Shown: positions 1 through 8,961 of the stretch, piece by piece
Layout: each line of letters opens with the position of its first letter
How positions within the stretch are numbered: position 1 is the stretch's first letter
Source of the DNA: Janthinobacterium lividum
GTDB lineage: Bacteria > Pseudomonadota > Gammaproteobacteria > Burkholderiales > Burkholderiaceae_D
Direction: 5' to 3'
Assembly: GCF_023509035.1 (NCBI RefSeq)
Contig: NZ_CP075583.1
Location: 310,001 to 374,000 of the forward strand
DNA length: 64,000 bases
Notes under the pieces: generated by a model
Seen by the model: only the letters and a program-made list of their open reading frames with translations
The model's database searches: none
Told to the model about the DNA's origin: nothing
Position numbers and translations under genes: made by a program

Positions 1-309
1 CAGCAGAAAAAGCTCGATGGGTATTTCGAGATCGTCTACGGCGGCGATTCGCTACCGAAGAAGAAACCGCACCCGCTGCCGCTGCTGCAAGTGTGCGCGG
101 ACTTCGACTTGCCGCCCGCCAAAGTGGTGGCCATCGGCGACTCCTCGAATGACGCGCAAGCGGCCCGGACTGCGGGCTGCCCCGTCTTGACAGTACCGTA
201 TGGTTACAACCACGGACACTCTATACACGACACCGAATCCGATGGTATAGTAAATACGCTGCTCGAAGCGGCCCATTTTATTAGCATGCACAACAGACCA
301 GCATACTGA
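1..309 (+). CDS. gph: Phosphoglycolate phosphatase, C-terminal part (5' end outside window)
   Basis: HAD-superfamily hydrolase that dephosphorylates 2-phosphoglycolate. The frame is open from base 1, so only the last 102 residues are present. HAD motif III is visible as GDSLPKKKPHP (Lys and Pro kept), and motif IV as GDSSNDAQAA with the metal-binding Asp. The stop is TGA at 307-309. It lies directly upstream of the trp leader, the usual gph-trpE order in Burkholderiales. The assignment to Gph rather than another HAD phosphatase rests on this order and on the motif spacing. Confidence 0.85.
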   Translation, partial: QQKKLDGYFEIVYGGDSLPKKKPHPLPLLQVCADFDLPPAKVVAIGDSSNDAQAARTAGCPVLTVPYGYNHGHSIHDTESDGIVNTLLEAAHFISMHNRPAY

Positions 310-328
310 CCATACCTAACACCATATC

Positions 329-421
329 GTGAACACGTTTCTCATCAAAAAACACAATGTCACCCAAACCGGCTCGATTGAGGCCTGGCTTTGGCGACGC
401 TGGCAATCCTGGCAGGCCTAA
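329..421 (+). CDS. trpL: trp operon leader peptide (30 aa, four Trp codons)
   Basis: Short open frame from GTG 329 to TAA 419-421, in the gap between gph and trpE. The C-terminal end reads WLWRRWQSWQA, with TGG codons at 386, 392, 401 and 410. Four tryptophans in nine residues just upstream of a terminator hairpin is the signature of a ribosome-mediated trp attenuator. An in-frame TAA at 317-319 limits the start, and GTG 329 is the only standard start codon before the Trp cluster. I see no good Shine-Dalgarno sequence and no convincing promoter hexamers, so the exact start is uncertain. The function is inferred from codon content and the hairpins at 381-493. Confidence 0.8.
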   Translation: MNTFLIKKHNVTQTGSIEAWLWRRWQSWQA

Positions 422-493
422 GGGCCGAGCCGTGTAAGATTGCTGTCAGCTGCAGGCGCGCATGTGCGTGCTGTATGCACTGGCAGGTTTTTT
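381..493 (+). promoter_or_regulatory. trp attenuator: mutually exclusive hairpins 1:2, 2:3 and 3:4
   Basis: Segment 1 (381-387, AGGCCTG) pairs perfectly with segment 2 (413-419, CAGGCCT). CTGGCAG occurs twice, at 409-415 in segment 2 and at 480-486 in segment 4. Both copies can pair with segment 3, CTGTCAG at 443-449, so a 2:3 antiterminator competes with the 3:4 terminator. A second 2:3 pairing is GCTGGCAAT (399-407) with ATTGC plus CAGC (439-450, 3-nt bulge). A ribosome stalled at the first Trp codons (386-394) would cover segment 1 and free 409-415. This is the classical enterobacterial logic; the pairings are read by eye and energies were not computed. Confidence 0.8.
443..493 (+). terminator. 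Attenuator terminator upstream of trpE
   Basis: Stepped stem: CTGTCAG 443-449 with CTGGCAG 480-486, TGCA 451-454 with TGCA 476-479, GCGCGC 456-461 with GCGTGC 466-471, and loop ATGT 462-465. A run of six T follows at 488-493. It ends 72 nt before trpE, so it can only act on the leader transcript. Confidence 0.85.
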
Positions 494-564
494 GATAACC
501 CACCGCAGGGTCTGTGCTTTGTAAGCACGACGCACACGCGTACCCTGGCGGCATGGAGAGACAC

Positions 565-2061
565 ATGACCGAACTCGAATTCAAATCGCTGGCCCAGCAA
601 GGCTACAACCGCGTCCCCCTGATCGCGGAAGCCTTCGCCGACCTGGAAACCCCGCTCACGCTGTACCTGAAACTGGCCCAGACCCAGCAAGGCGGCAAGA
701 ACACCTTTTTGCTCGAATCCGTCGTCGGCGGCGAACGCTTCGGCCGCTATTCCTTCATCGGCTTGCCCGCCACCACCGTGTTGCGCAGCTATGGCAGCCA
801 CACGGAAATCGTCAGGAACGGCGTCGTGATCGAAGAGCACGAAGGCAATCCGCTCGACTTCATCGAACAGTACCAGTCGCGCTTCAAGGTGGCCCTGCGC
901 CCCGGCATGCCGCGTTTCTGCGGCGGTCTGGCCGGTTACTTCGGCTACGACACCGTGCGCCACATCGAGAAAAAACTCGCCGGCGGCGCGCCGAAAGACG
1001 ATTTGAACCTGCCCGACATCCAGCTGATGGTGACGGAGGAACTGGCAGTCATCGACAACCTGTCCGGCAAGCTGTACTTGATCGTCTACACCGACACGGC
1101 TCAGCCCGAATCGTTCTCGAAAGCGCGCCAGCGCCTGAAAGACTTGCGCATGATGCTGCGCCGCGGCGTCGATGCGCCCGTCACCAGCGCTTCCGTGCGC
1201 ACGGAAACCATCCGCGACTTTGCCAAGGAAGACTATCTGAAGGCGGTCGCCAAGGCGCATGAATATGTGATGGCCGGCGACCTGATGCAAGTGCAGATCG
1301 GCCAGCGTATCCGCAAGCCATATGTCGATTCGCCGCTGACCCTGTACCGCGCCCTGCGTTCGCTGAACCCGTCGCCGTACATGTACTTCTATAATTTCGG
1401 CGACATGCAGATCATCGGCGCCTCGCCCGAGATTTTGGTGCGCAACGAGAACACGGCCGACGGCGGCAAGAAAGTCACCTTGCGCCCCATCGCCGGCACA
1501 CGTCCGCGCGGCGCCACGCCAGAACGCGACGCCGAACTGTCGGCCGAGCTGCTGGCTGACCCGAAAGAGATCGCCGAGCACGTGATGCTGATCGACCTGG
1601 CGCGCAACGACATCGGCCGCATCGCCGAAACAGGCAGCGTGCACGTCACCGACCGCATGGTCATCGAAAAATACTCGCACGTGCAGCACATCGTCTCGAA
1701 CGTGGAAGGCACCCTGAAGGAAGGCTTGTCGAACCTGGACGTGCTGCGCGCGACCTTCCCCGCCGGCACCCTGACGGGCGCGCCGAAAGTGCGCGCCATG
1801 GAAGTGATCGACGAACTGGAAATCACCAAGCGCGGCATCTATGGCGGCGCCTGCGGCTACCTGTCGTTTGGCGGCGAAATGGATGTGGCGATCGCGATTC
1901 GCACGGGCGTGATCAAGGACGGCATGCTGTACGTGCAGGCTGCGGCCGGCATCGTGGCCGACTCGGTCCTCGAAATGGAATGGCAAGAAACCGAAAACAA
2001 GGCGCGCGCCGTACTGCGCGCCGCCGAACAAGTGCAAGATGGCCTGGATGGGGAGTTTTAA
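565..2061 (+). CDS. trpE: Anthranilate synthase component I
   Basis: Converts chorismate to anthranilate with TrpG, the first step of tryptophan synthesis. The protein is 498 aa. An N-terminal LLES motif near residue 50 is the tryptophan feedback site in the family. The C-terminal chorismate-binding domain carries IAGTRPRG near residue 305, [12 protein letters not shown] near 400 and GIYGGACGY near 423. I chose ATG 565 because GGAGAG lies 5 nt upstream and the product then begins MTELEF. In-frame GTG 514 and ATG 553 would make a longer protein but lack support. Only 1 nt separates its stop from trpG. Expression is probably controlled by the leader at 329-493. Confidence 0.97.
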   Translation: MTELEFKSLAQQGYNRVPLIAEAFADLETPLTLYLKLAQTQQGGKNTFLLESVVGGERFGRYSFIGLPATTVLRSYGSHTEIVRNGVVIEEHEGNPLDFIEQYQSRFKVALRPGMPRFCGGLAGYFGYDTVRHIEKKLAGGAPKDDLNLPDIQLMVTEELAVIDNLSGKLYLIVYTDTAQPESFSKARQRLKDLRMMLRRGVDAPVTSASVRTETIRDFAKEDYLKAVAKAHEYVMAGDLMQVQIGQRIRKPYVDSPLTLYRALRSLNPSPYMYFYNFGDMQIIGASPEILVRNENTADGGKKVTLRPIAGTRPRGATPERDAELSAELLADPKEIAEHVMLIDLARNDIGRIAETGSVHVTDRMVIEKYSHVQHIVSNVEGTLKEGLSNLDVLRATFPAGTLTGAPKVRAMEVIDELEITKRGIYGGACGYLSFGGEMDVAIAIRTGVIKDGMLYVQAAAGIVADSVLEMEWQETENKARAVLRAAEQVQDGLDGEF

Positions 2062-2062
2062 G

Positions 2063-2626
2063 ATGCTGCTAATGATCGACAACTACGACTCCTTCACCTA
2101 CAACATCGTGCAGTATTTCGGTGAGCTGGGCGAAGACGTGCGGGTGTACCGCAACGATGAAATCACGATCGAACAGATCGAGGCGCTGAACCCGGACCGC
2201 ATCTGCATCTCGCCCGGCCCGAAAGCACCAAAGCAGGCGGGCATTTCGGTGGAAGTGCTCAAGCACTTCGCCGGCAAAAAGCCGATACTGGGCGTGTGCC
2301 TGGGCCACCAGGCCATCGGCGAAGCGTTTGGCGGCAAAGTCATTCGCGCCAAGCAAGTCATGCATGGCAAGACTTCCCTCATCGCGCATACGGGCGTGGG
2401 CGTCTTCAAGGACATCCCCAGCCCCTTCACAGTGATCCGCTATCACTCTTTGGCGATCGAACGCGCCTCGCTGCCTTCCTGCCTGGAAGTGACAGCGTGG
2501 ACGGACGACGGCGAAATCATGGGCGTGCGCCACCGGGAATACGATATCGAGGGCGTGCAGTTCCACCCCGAATCGATCCTCTCGGAGCACGGCCACGCCC
2601 TGCTGAAGAATTTTCTCGAGCGCTGA
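2063..2626 (+). CDS. trpG: Anthranilate synthase component II (glutamine amidotransferase)
   Basis: Class I glutamine amidotransferase of 187 aa that supplies ammonia to TrpE. It begins [14 protein letters not shown], typical of TrpG/PabA. The nucleophile elbow GVCLGHQAI places the catalytic Cys near residue 79, and QFHPESI near residue 168 supplies the His and Glu of the triad. ATG 2063 follows GGGGAG by 8 nt and sits 1 nt after the trpE stop, which suggests translational coupling. It is not fused to TrpE and has no PabB neighbour. It could also serve p-aminobenzoate synthesis, as amphibolic TrpG/PabA proteins do; that is inference. Confidence 0.96.
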   Translation: MLLMIDNYDSFTYNIVQYFGELGEDVRVYRNDEITIEQIEALNPDRICISPGPKAPKQAGISVEVLKHFAGKKPILGVCLGHQAIGEAFGGKVIRAKQVMHGKTSLIAHTGVGVFKDIPSPFTVIRYHSLAIERASLPSCLEVTAWTDDGEIMGVRHREYDIEGVQFHPESILSEHGHALLKNFLER

Positions 2627-2691
2627 TCCCATGCGCACGCCACGGCGTGCCATCAGTGTCCTCCTGCGCCATCATTGAAGAAGGAAGCATC

Positions 2692-3735
2692 ATGCCGATC
2701 ACCCCACAAGAAGCCCTGCTGCGCTGCATCGAACACCGCGAGATCTTTCACGACGAAATGCTGTACCTGTTCCGCCAGATCATGTCCGGCGAAATGTCGC
2801 CCACCATGATCGCGGCGCTGACCATGGGCTTGCGCGTGAAAAAGGAAACCATCGGCGAAATCGCCGCCGCCGCGCAAGTGATGCGCGAGTTTTCCACCAA
2901 GGTGCCCATGGCCGACACCACCAACTTGCTCGACATCGTCGGCACGGGCGGCGACGGCGCGCACACTTTCAATATTTCCACCGCTTCGATGTTCGTGGCG
3001 GCGGCGGCCGGCGCGCGCGTAGCCAAGCATGGCGGGCGCAGCGTCTCATCCTCGTCCGGCAGCGCCGACGTGCTGGACTCCCTGGGCGTCAACATCAACC
3101 TGCAGCCCGAGCAGATCGCCCAATCGATCGCGCAAACGGGCATCGGCTTCATGTACGCGCCCAACCACCACGCGGCCATGAAGCATGCGGCGCCCGTGCG
3201 CAAGGAGCTGGGCGTGCGCACGATCTTCAATATCCTCGGCCCGCTGACCAATCCGGCCGGCGCGCCGAACATTTTGATGGGCGTATTCCACGCCGACCTG
3301 GTCGGCATCCAGGTGCGCGTGCTGCAGCGCCTGGGCGCGCAGCATGCCATCGTCGTATATGGCCGCGACAATATGGATGAAGTATCGCTGGGCGCGGCCA
3401 CCATGGTGGGCGAACTGGTCAACGGCGAAATCCGCGAATATGAAATCCATCCCGAAGACTTCGGCATGTCGATGATCGCCAGCCGCAATCTGAAGGTGGC
3501 CGACTCCATCGAGTCGAAGGCCAAGATGATGGAAGCGCTGCGCGGCGAGCCCGGTGCTGCCGCCGACATCGTCGCCCTGAACGCGGGCACGGCGCTGTAT
3601 GCGGCCGGCGTGGCCAGTTCGATCGAAGACGGCCTGGCGCGCGCGCGCACCGCCGTCAGTTCCGGCGCCGCGCTGGCGAAACTCGCGCAATTCGTGCAGG
3701 TGACGCAGCAGCTGGGCACCCCGGCGCAAGCGTAA
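2692..3735 (+). CDS. trpD: Anthranilate phosphoribosyltransferase
   Basis: Transfers the phosphoribosyl group of PRPP to anthranilate, the second committed step of tryptophan synthesis. The protein is 347 aa, the normal length. The PRPP/Mg site [14 protein letters not shown] is at residues 84-97, followed by [20 protein letters not shown] 2692 has AAGGAAG 5 nt upstream; the frame is open much further upstream, but that part only shadows trpG. It is 65 nt downstream of trpG and 33 nt upstream of trpC, in one apparent operon. Confidence 0.96.
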   Translation: MPITPQEALLRCIEHREIFHDEMLYLFRQIMSGEMSPTMIAALTMGLRVKKETIGEIAAAAQVMREFSTKVPMADTTNLLDIVGTGGDGAHTFNISTASMFVAAAAGARVAKHGGRSVSSSSGSADVLDSLGVNINLQPEQIAQSIAQTGIGFMYAPNHHAAMKHAAPVRKELGVRTIFNILGPLTNPAGAPNILMGVFHADLVGIQVRVLQRLGAQHAIVVYGRDNMDEVSLGAATMVGELVNGEIREYEIHPEDFGMSMIASRNLKVADSIESKAKMMEALRGEPGAAADIVALNAGTALYAAGVASSIEDGLARARTAVSSGAALAKLAQFVQVTQQLGTPAQA

Positions 3736-3768
3736 GCTTCCGCCCTCCTTTATAGAATAGCGACCATC

Positions 3769-4569
3769 ATGTCTGACATACTCGATAAAATCCTGGCCGT
3801 GAAAGCCGATGAAGTGGCCAAGGCCAAGGCCCACCGCAGCCTGGCCAGCCTGCGCGGCGACGTGGAAAGCGACAGCGCCCTGCGCGCCGGCCTGCGCGGT
3901 TTTGAAGCGAGCCTGCGCCAGCACATCGCCGCCGGCAAGCCCGGCATCATCGCCGAAGTCAAAAAGGCGTCGCCGTCGAAAGGCGTGATCCGCGCAGACT
4001 TCCGTCCGGCCGACATCGCCGCCAGCTATGCCGCGCATGGCGCGGCTTGCCTGTCAGTGCTGACGGACGAACAGTTCTTTCAGGGCTCCGTGGCATATCT
4101 GCAGCAGGCGCGAGCCGCCTGCGCCATCCCCGTGCTGCGCAAGGATTTCATGGTCGACATGTACCAGATCTATGAAGCGCGCGCCATGGGCGCCGACTGC
4201 ATCCTCCTGATCGTCGCGGCGCTCGACCATGGCCTGATGGCCGAGATGGAAGCGTGTGCCCACGAACTGGGCATGGGCGTGCTGATCGAAAGCCACGACG
4301 GCGAAGAACTGACGGCGGCGCTCAAGCTCAAGAGCGCGCTGATCGGCATCAACAACCGCAACCTGCGCACCTTCGAAACGTCGCTCGACACGACCATCAA
4401 CCTGTTACCGCGCATCCCGCAAGACAAATTGATCATCACGGAATCGGGCATCCACAGCACGGCCGACGTGCAACGCATGCGCGATGCGCACATCCACAGC
4501 TTCCTCGTGGGCGAAGCGTTCATGCGCGCGCCAGACCCCGGCGTGGAGCTGGAACGCCTGTTCAGTTAA
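3769..4569 (+). CDS. trpC: Indole-3-glycerol-phosphate synthase
   Basis: Monofunctional TIM-barrel enzyme of 266 aa that closes the indole ring of carboxyphenylaminodeoxyribulose phosphate. Visible family motifs are KKASPSKG near residue 65, VLRKDFMVD near 123 (catalytic Lys), GINNRNL near 193 and ITESGI near 223. It lacks the TrpF domain found in enterobacterial TrpC-F fusions. It follows trpD by 33 nt. trpF, trpB and trpA are absent from the window, so the pathway is split, as usual in betaproteobacteria. Confidence 0.96.
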   Translation: MSDILDKILAVKADEVAKAKAHRSLASLRGDVESDSALRAGLRGFEASLRQHIAAGKPGIIAEVKKASPSKGVIRADFRPADIAASYAAHGAACLSVLTDEQFFQGSVAYLQQARAACAIPVLRKDFMVDMYQIYEARAMGADCILLIVAALDHGLMAEMEACAHELGMGVLIESHDGEELTAALKLKSALIGINNRNLRTFETSLDTTINLLPRIPQDKLIITESGIHSTADVQRMRDAHIHSFLVGEAFMRAPDPGVELERLFS

Positions 4570-4589
4570 ACCGTGGTAGTCTGGCAGAC

Positions 4590-5063
4590 ATGAGACACGC
4601 GATCACCATCCTTGCCGCCACTGTCCTGCTGTCGGCTTGCCAGAATGCATCCCCGCCAGCGGGGCGCATGCCCTTGCCTGTGGAGCGCACGCCCCCTGGC
4701 ACGCCGGCCGCGATACAGCTCGCCGCCAGCATCGACGCCTACAAGTCGCTGGTGGCGCAGCAGATCATGGCGGCCAACGGGGAATACACGTTCAGCGGGC
4801 GCCTGCCACCCATGCTGCCGGCCATCGTCGTGCTCGACCTGAGCGTGGGTCCCGACGGCGAACTGAAAAGCGTGCATGTCCACCGTTCGCGCGACAGCGA
4901 AGCATCGGCCGCGGCGCTGGCTGCCGTGCGGCGCGTGCCAGCGTTCTTTCCGCCAGCGGGACACCTGATGCGCAGCCACGCACGCACCTTCGATTTCTCC
5001 GAAACCTTCCTGTTCAACGACCAGTACCGATTCCAGCTGCGATCCTTGTCCGGTCCTCAGTAA
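4590..5063 (+). CDS. Lipoprotein with TonB C-terminal-like domain
   Basis: Protein of 157 aa starting at ATG 4590, 20 nt after trpC. The N-terminus MRHAITILAATVLLSAC is a signal peptide with a lipobox (LLSAC), so the protein is probably an outer- or inner-membrane lipoprotein. The second half (about residues 80-130: VLDLSVGPDGELKSVHVHRS) resembles the beta strands of energy-transducer TonB C-terminal domains. No TonB Pro-Lys linker is present. The last 50 nt overlap the convergent diguanylate cyclase gene. The role is unknown; a second protein of this kind lies at 17339-17749. Confidence 0.7.
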   Translation: MRHAITILAATVLLSACQNASPPAGRMPLPVERTPPGTPAAIQLAASIDAYKSLVAQQIMAANGEYTFSGRLPPMLPAIVVLDLSVGPDGELKSVHVHRSRDSEASAAALAAVRRVPAFFPPAGHLMRSHARTFDFSETFLFNDQYRFQLRSLSGPQ

Positions 5064-6216
5064 GCGCGCAAGCATCGAGTTCGATGCGGTCGCGTCCCCG
5101 CTCCTTGGCCAGGTACAGGGCAGCATCGGCGCGCGACAGCAACTGTTCCAGTCCTTCCACCACCGACGCCTGGCAAGCGACGCCTATGCTGACCGTACAT
5201 GATGGCAGTCCCGCATGATTGGGCTCGCGCAGCAAGGCGCGGATGCGTTCGGCAACGCCCAGCGCATTATGCGCCGGCATGTCCGGCATCAGCACGACGA
5301 ACTCCTCGCCGCCGAAACGCGCCACGCAATCCGATTCGCGCAAGGCGCCACCGATGACGCTGGCCACATGCGCCAGCACCTGGTCACCCACCGCGTGACC
5401 GTAGCGGTCATTGATCGATTTGAAGTAATCGAGGTCGATACTGAGCAGTGTCAGCGGCAGCCGGCGGCGCCGCAGATTGCCAATTTCTCGTGCATAGGCG
5501 TCGCCAAAGCCGCGCCGGTTCAGCACCTGCGTCAGCGGATCGTGGGTCGAGCGGCGCTCCAGTATCTGCTGCAGGCGGCGCGTCGCCACCGTCATGAAGC
5601 CGACCGTCAGCAGCAGCGCCATGAAATTGGCGACCGCCAGATAGATGCCGGCCGGCGTGCCGGCCACCGTCAGGTTCACGCTGGCGCCGCCATGCAGCAA
5701 AGCCGACACGCCGCGCGCCAGTACCACAACAGCTTGCAGCAGCATCAGCGCGCCAAAGAAAAAGCTGGAGAAATGGCGCTCGCCATGGCGCCATACCAGT
5801 TGCGCCTGGCGCGCGTAAAACAGGAAGACCAGCAGGGAGAAGACCGCCACCCGCACCGAGAAATCGGGGTGCACCAGCAGCCACCAGCTATTGCCGGCGA
5901 TGGACAGGGCAAGGATCAGCAGGTAGGCGCGGCGGCTGGGCGCCAGACCAAAGAATTTCTCCGTGCCCAGCATCGACAGGCCAATGCCGGCCACCAGCGC
6001 CGCATTGGCCGCGATCATGGAGAATGCCGGCGGCAGCACTTCGCGGGTGCCGAACAGCAGTGACGCGCACACCAGCAACAGCAAACCGGCCGCCCAATGC
6101 CCCAGGCCATGCACCTCGCGCCGGAAACTGCGATACACCGAGAACATGACGACGCTCATCGCCCCGCACATCAGGGTCGTCATCAGCATAATCGTTCGAG
6201 GATCGAGGGATTGCAC
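5014..6216 (-). CDS. Membrane-bound diguanylate cyclase (GGDEF)
   Basis: Makes cyclic di-GMP. The 400-aa protein has about six hydrophobic segments over residues 8-215, then a GGDEF domain from about residue 225. The active-site motif is GGEEF, preceded by an intact inhibitory I-site (RESD, five residues upstream), so it is probably active and product-inhibited. The start is GTG 6216; the sequence SLDPRTI at the N-terminus recurs in this class. The 3' end overlaps the convergent lipoprotein gene by 50 nt. No sensory domain is recognised in the membrane part. Confidence 0.9.
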   Translation of the reverse strand: MQSLDPRTIMLMTTLMCGAMSVVMFSVYRSFRREVHGLGHWAAGLLLLVCASLLFGTREVLPPAFSMIAANAALVAGIGLSMLGTEKFFGLAPSRRAYLLILALSIAGNSWWLLVHPDFSVRVAVFSLLVFLFYARQAQLVWRHGERHFSSFFFGALMLLQAVVVLARGVSALLHGGASVNLTVAGTPAGIYLAVANFMALLLTVGFMTVATRRLQQILERRSTHDPLTQVLNRRGFGDAYAREIGNLRRRRLPLTLLSIDLDYFKSINDRYGHAVGDQVLAHVASVIGGALRESDCVARFGGEEFVVLMPDMPAHNALGVAERIRALLREPNHAGLPSCTVSIGVACQASVVEGLEQLLSRADAALYLAKERGRDRIELDACALTEDRTRIAAGIGTGR

Positions 6217-6342
6217 GTTGGGCGCGATCTAAAAGAGACAGTTCGGCAATTTTAGTTTAGTTAAAGAAAAATTAGTTCATTTGCAGTAAATATGATGGCA
6301 ACCCTGCAGCCTCGGCGGGTGAGTTACATTTGAAAAAATGTA

Positions 6343-6377
6343 TCCAAAAGAAAAACCGGCCAGTAAAGGCCGGTTTT
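6343..6377 (-). terminator. Rho-independent terminator of the M61 peptidase gene
   Basis: AAAACCGGCC 6352-6361 pairs with GGCCGGTTTT 6368-6377 around loop AGTAAA. On the minus strand the stem is followed by TTTTTCTTTT, 25 nt after the stop at 6403. Confidence 0.8.
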
Positions 6378-6402
6378 CTGTCTTACTGCACAATAAACAG
6401 CA

Positions 6403-8301
6403 TCATGCCGCGCTAGGACGCTTCGGCCCCGTGGCTTTCTTTGGCGCCGGCAACAACGCCAGGCTGACGCCAGGCACGCGGTCACCCTGCAGTACGGCCG
6501 TAAACGTCATCAGCTCATCGCGGCGGAAGGCGTGGATCGCCACCTTGGCGCCAACGGCGTAACGGCCCAGCAGGGTGTCCAGGTTGGCCGGGTTGCCCGT
6601 CACGCGCAAGCCATCGACGGCCACCAAAACGTCACCCGCCGACAGGCCGGCCACGTGGGCAGCACCGCCCTGGTGCACCTGCGCGAGCCTGGCGTCGTTG
6701 CCGTCGCGGCCCAGGTTGACGTCCAGGCTGGCTTTTTCGGCCTTGCGCGCGTCGCTGTATTTCACGCCGAAGGGCGCCAGCAGGCGCGCCAGCGGCACGT
6801 CGTCCGTGCCGCGGATGTAGCGCTCGAAGAAGGGCTTCATGCGCGTGCCGGAGACTTCATCGAACAGCGCTTCGACTTCGGCCGGCGTCACGCCGCGCGC
6901 TTTGCCCTTGTAGAAATCGCGGCCATAGCGCTGCCACAATGCCTGCATCACGTCGTCCAGCGATTTTTCGCCATTCGTCTTGGTGCGGATCGTCAGGTCG
7001 AAGGCCAGCGCGATCAGCGAACCCTTGGTGTAGTAGCTGACGATGGCGTTCGGCGCGTTTTCATCCTGGCGATAGTACTTGCTCCAGGCATCGAAGCTGG
7101 AATCGGCCACGCTTTGCTTGCTGCGGCCACTGCCGCGCAAGACGCTGTTGACGGTCTTGCCCAGCAATTTGAAATAGGCTGCCTCGTCGATCAGGCCGGC
7201 GCGCACCAGCATCAGGTCATCGTAATAGCTGGTGAAGCCTTCAAAGAGCCAGAGCAGCGGCGAGTAGCTTTCCGCCTGCAGGTTGTACGGCGCGAAGGCG
7301 GCCGGCTTGATGCGCTTGACGTTCCAGGTGTGGAAATACTCGTGGCTGCACAGGCCCAGGAATTTCAGGTAGCCGTCGCCGATCTCGGTGCTGTTCGAAG
7401 CCGTCGTCGGCAAGTCCGCGCGCGCGCAGATCAGCGCCGTCGAGGCGCGGTGCTCCAGGCCGCCATAACCGTCGCCGACGGCCATGGTCATGAACACATA
7501 GCGGTCCATCGGGGCTTTTTTGCTCTTCGGCTCGAAGAAGGCGATCTGCGTTTCGCAGATGGCTTTCAGGTCGCGGCACAGACGGTCCAGGTCCAGGTTC
7601 GGCACCTTGCCTGTGACGACGATATCGTGCGGCACGCCGCAAGCAGTGAAGGTGGCCAGCGCGAAGTCGCCCATCTCCACCGGGTGGTCGATCAGCTCAT
7701 CGTAGTTGGCCGCCTGGTAGCTGCCGAAGCCATAGCGTTTCGCTTTGAGTTCCGGCAGGGTCGTGGCGACGCGCCATGTCTTGCAGGCCGCATCCTTCGG
7801 CTGCACGATGTGCACTTCATGCGCATCGGATTCCTGCCCCAGCACGCGCAGGAACACACTGGTGCCGTTGAAGAAGCCGTGATTCTGGTCCAGGTGGGCG
7901 GCGCGCACGGATAAGTCCCAGGCATACACATCGTATTCGACCGTCAGGGCGCCCTGGCAAGGCGCGGCCTGCCACGAATGCTTGTCCAGTTTGGTCAGCG
8001 CCACGGCCTTGCCCTCGGACTCGGCGCGGATGCTGACGATGTTGCGCGAAAATTCGCGGATCATGTAGCTGCCCGGAATCCAGGCCGGCAATGACAAGAC
8101 CTGGCCAATGGCGGCCGGCGACTTGACTGTCAACGTCACCTTGAACATGTGGCCCGCCAGATCAAGGGCGGCGATGCTGTAGATGATGCCGGCGGCCGGT
8201 GTGGTTTTCACTGCGGTTTTCGCCGCGGCTTTGCTTGTGGCTTTGCCGCTTGCCTTGGCTCCCGCCTTGGCGATGATTTTTTTAGTCGGTGCTTTCTTCA
8301 T
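6403..8301 (-). CDS. M61 family metallopeptidase with PDZ domain
   Basis: Glycyl-aminopeptidase-like zinc peptidase of 632 aa. The zinc motif HEYFH followed by TWNVKRIKP is near residue 320, and a PDZ domain lies near the C-terminus (AGLSAGDVLVAVDG). ATG 8301 has AGGA 6 nt upstream. The first 35 or so residues are a Lys/Ala-rich low-complexity stretch (KKAPTKKIIAKAGAK) with no signal peptide, which is unusual for the family; it resembles histone-H1-like tails. The location is therefore probably cytoplasmic. The physiological substrate is unknown. Confidence 0.9.
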   Translation of the reverse strand: MKKAPTKKIIAKAGAKASGKATSKAAAKTAVKTTPAAGIIYSIAALDLAGHMFKVTLTVKSPAAIGQVLSLPAWIPGSYMIREFSRNIVSIRAESEGKAVALTKLDKHSWQAAPCQGALTVEYDVYAWDLSVRAAHLDQNHGFFNGTSVFLRVLGQESDAHEVHIVQPKDAACKTWRVATTLPELKAKRYGFGSYQAANYDELIDHPVEMGDFALATFTACGVPHDIVVTGKVPNLDLDRLCRDLKAICETQIAFFEPKSKKAPMDRYVFMTMAVGDGYGGLEHRASTALICARADLPTTASNSTEIGDGYLKFLGLCSHEYFHTWNVKRIKPAAFAPYNLQAESYSPLLWLFEGFTSYYDDLMLVRAGLIDEAAYFKLLGKTVNSVLRGSGRSKQSVADSSFDAWSKYYRQDENAPNAIVSYYTKGSLIALAFDLTIRTKTNGEKSLDDVMQALWQRYGRDFYKGKARGVTPAEVEALFDEVSGTRMKPFFERYIRGTDDVPLARLLAPFGVKYSDARKAEKASLDVNLGRDGNDARLAQVHQGGAAHVAGLSAGDVLVAVDGLRVTGNPANLDTLLGRYAVGAKVAIHAFRRDELMTFTAVLQGDRVPGVSLALLPAPKKATGPKRPSAA

Positions 8302-8349
8302 GTTTTCCTCGTGTCTGGCTTGTCTTCCCGGGAGCGCCACTGCCCCGCC

Positions 8350-8961
8350 TTACAAATCGTCAGGTGTATCAATATCGCGCAAGATGCCGCTGTCGTCCAC
8401 TGTCACTTCGCATACGGCATGGCTGTTGACGATGCTGCGCGCACCCTGGTCGCCATCGAGCGACAGCAGCAGCGGCAAGTGAAAGGCGCTGAATCCGACA
8501 GGATTGCCGCGCCGTCCCTGGAACACGGGCACGGCGATGTTCGCGCCATCGCCGATGGCTTGCGACAAGGCGGCGATTGTAGCCGCTTCCACACCAGGCA
8601 TGTCGCCCAGGGCGATCAGCCAACCCGGCGCGCCGCGCACGTAATCGATGGCGCAGGTGAGCGAGGCGGCCATGCCCGTGTCGGCATCATGGCAGACGCG
8701 CACCTCGCAGCCCAGCGCGCCGAGCACGCGCGCCACCTGCGTGTCGTCGGCACGCACCACGGCCAGCACGCGCGGCAAGGCCGCCAGCATGGACTTTGCG
8801 GCCGCCACCACCACGGGCAAGCCCGCATGCGGGCCTTCCATCAAAGGTTGCAATAATTTGTTCTGTACGCCAGAAGGGTCGAACCTGCGTCCCCTTCCGG
8901 CTGCCAGCAAGATGCCGACCGTACTCAAAAAACTGCTACCGTCATGCGGCCGCCAGGTCAA
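8350..8961 (-). CDS. MocA-like molybdenum cofactor nucleotidyltransferase
   Basis: NTP-transferase fold protein of 203 aa. The nucleotide-binding loop LLAAGRGRRF is near residue 18, with a downstream K in NKLLQP and ALGDMPG near residue 119. MocA adds CMP to molybdopterin for xanthine-dehydrogenase-family enzymes. It overlaps the 3' end of the molybdopterin large-subunit gene by 20 nt, which fits a dedicated maturation role. The start is uncertain: ATG 8961 is taken, but TTG 11 codons further in would also keep the nucleotide loop. Confidence 0.8.
   Translation of the reverse strand: MTWRPHDGSSFLSTVGILLAAGRGRRFDPSGVQNKLLQPLMEGPHAGLPVVVAAAKSMLAALPRVLAVVRADDTQVARVLGALGCEVRVCHDADTGMAASLTCAIDYVRGAPGWLIALGDMPGVEAATIAALSQAIGDGANIAVPVFQGRRGNPVGFSAFHLPLLLSLDGDQGARSIVNSHAVCEVTVDDSGILRDIDTPDDL

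Noticed and set aside
514..564. Upstream GTG start for trpE
   Set aside because: It would place the start between the attenuator and the GGAGAG site at 555-560, and the extra residues are unlike TrpE.
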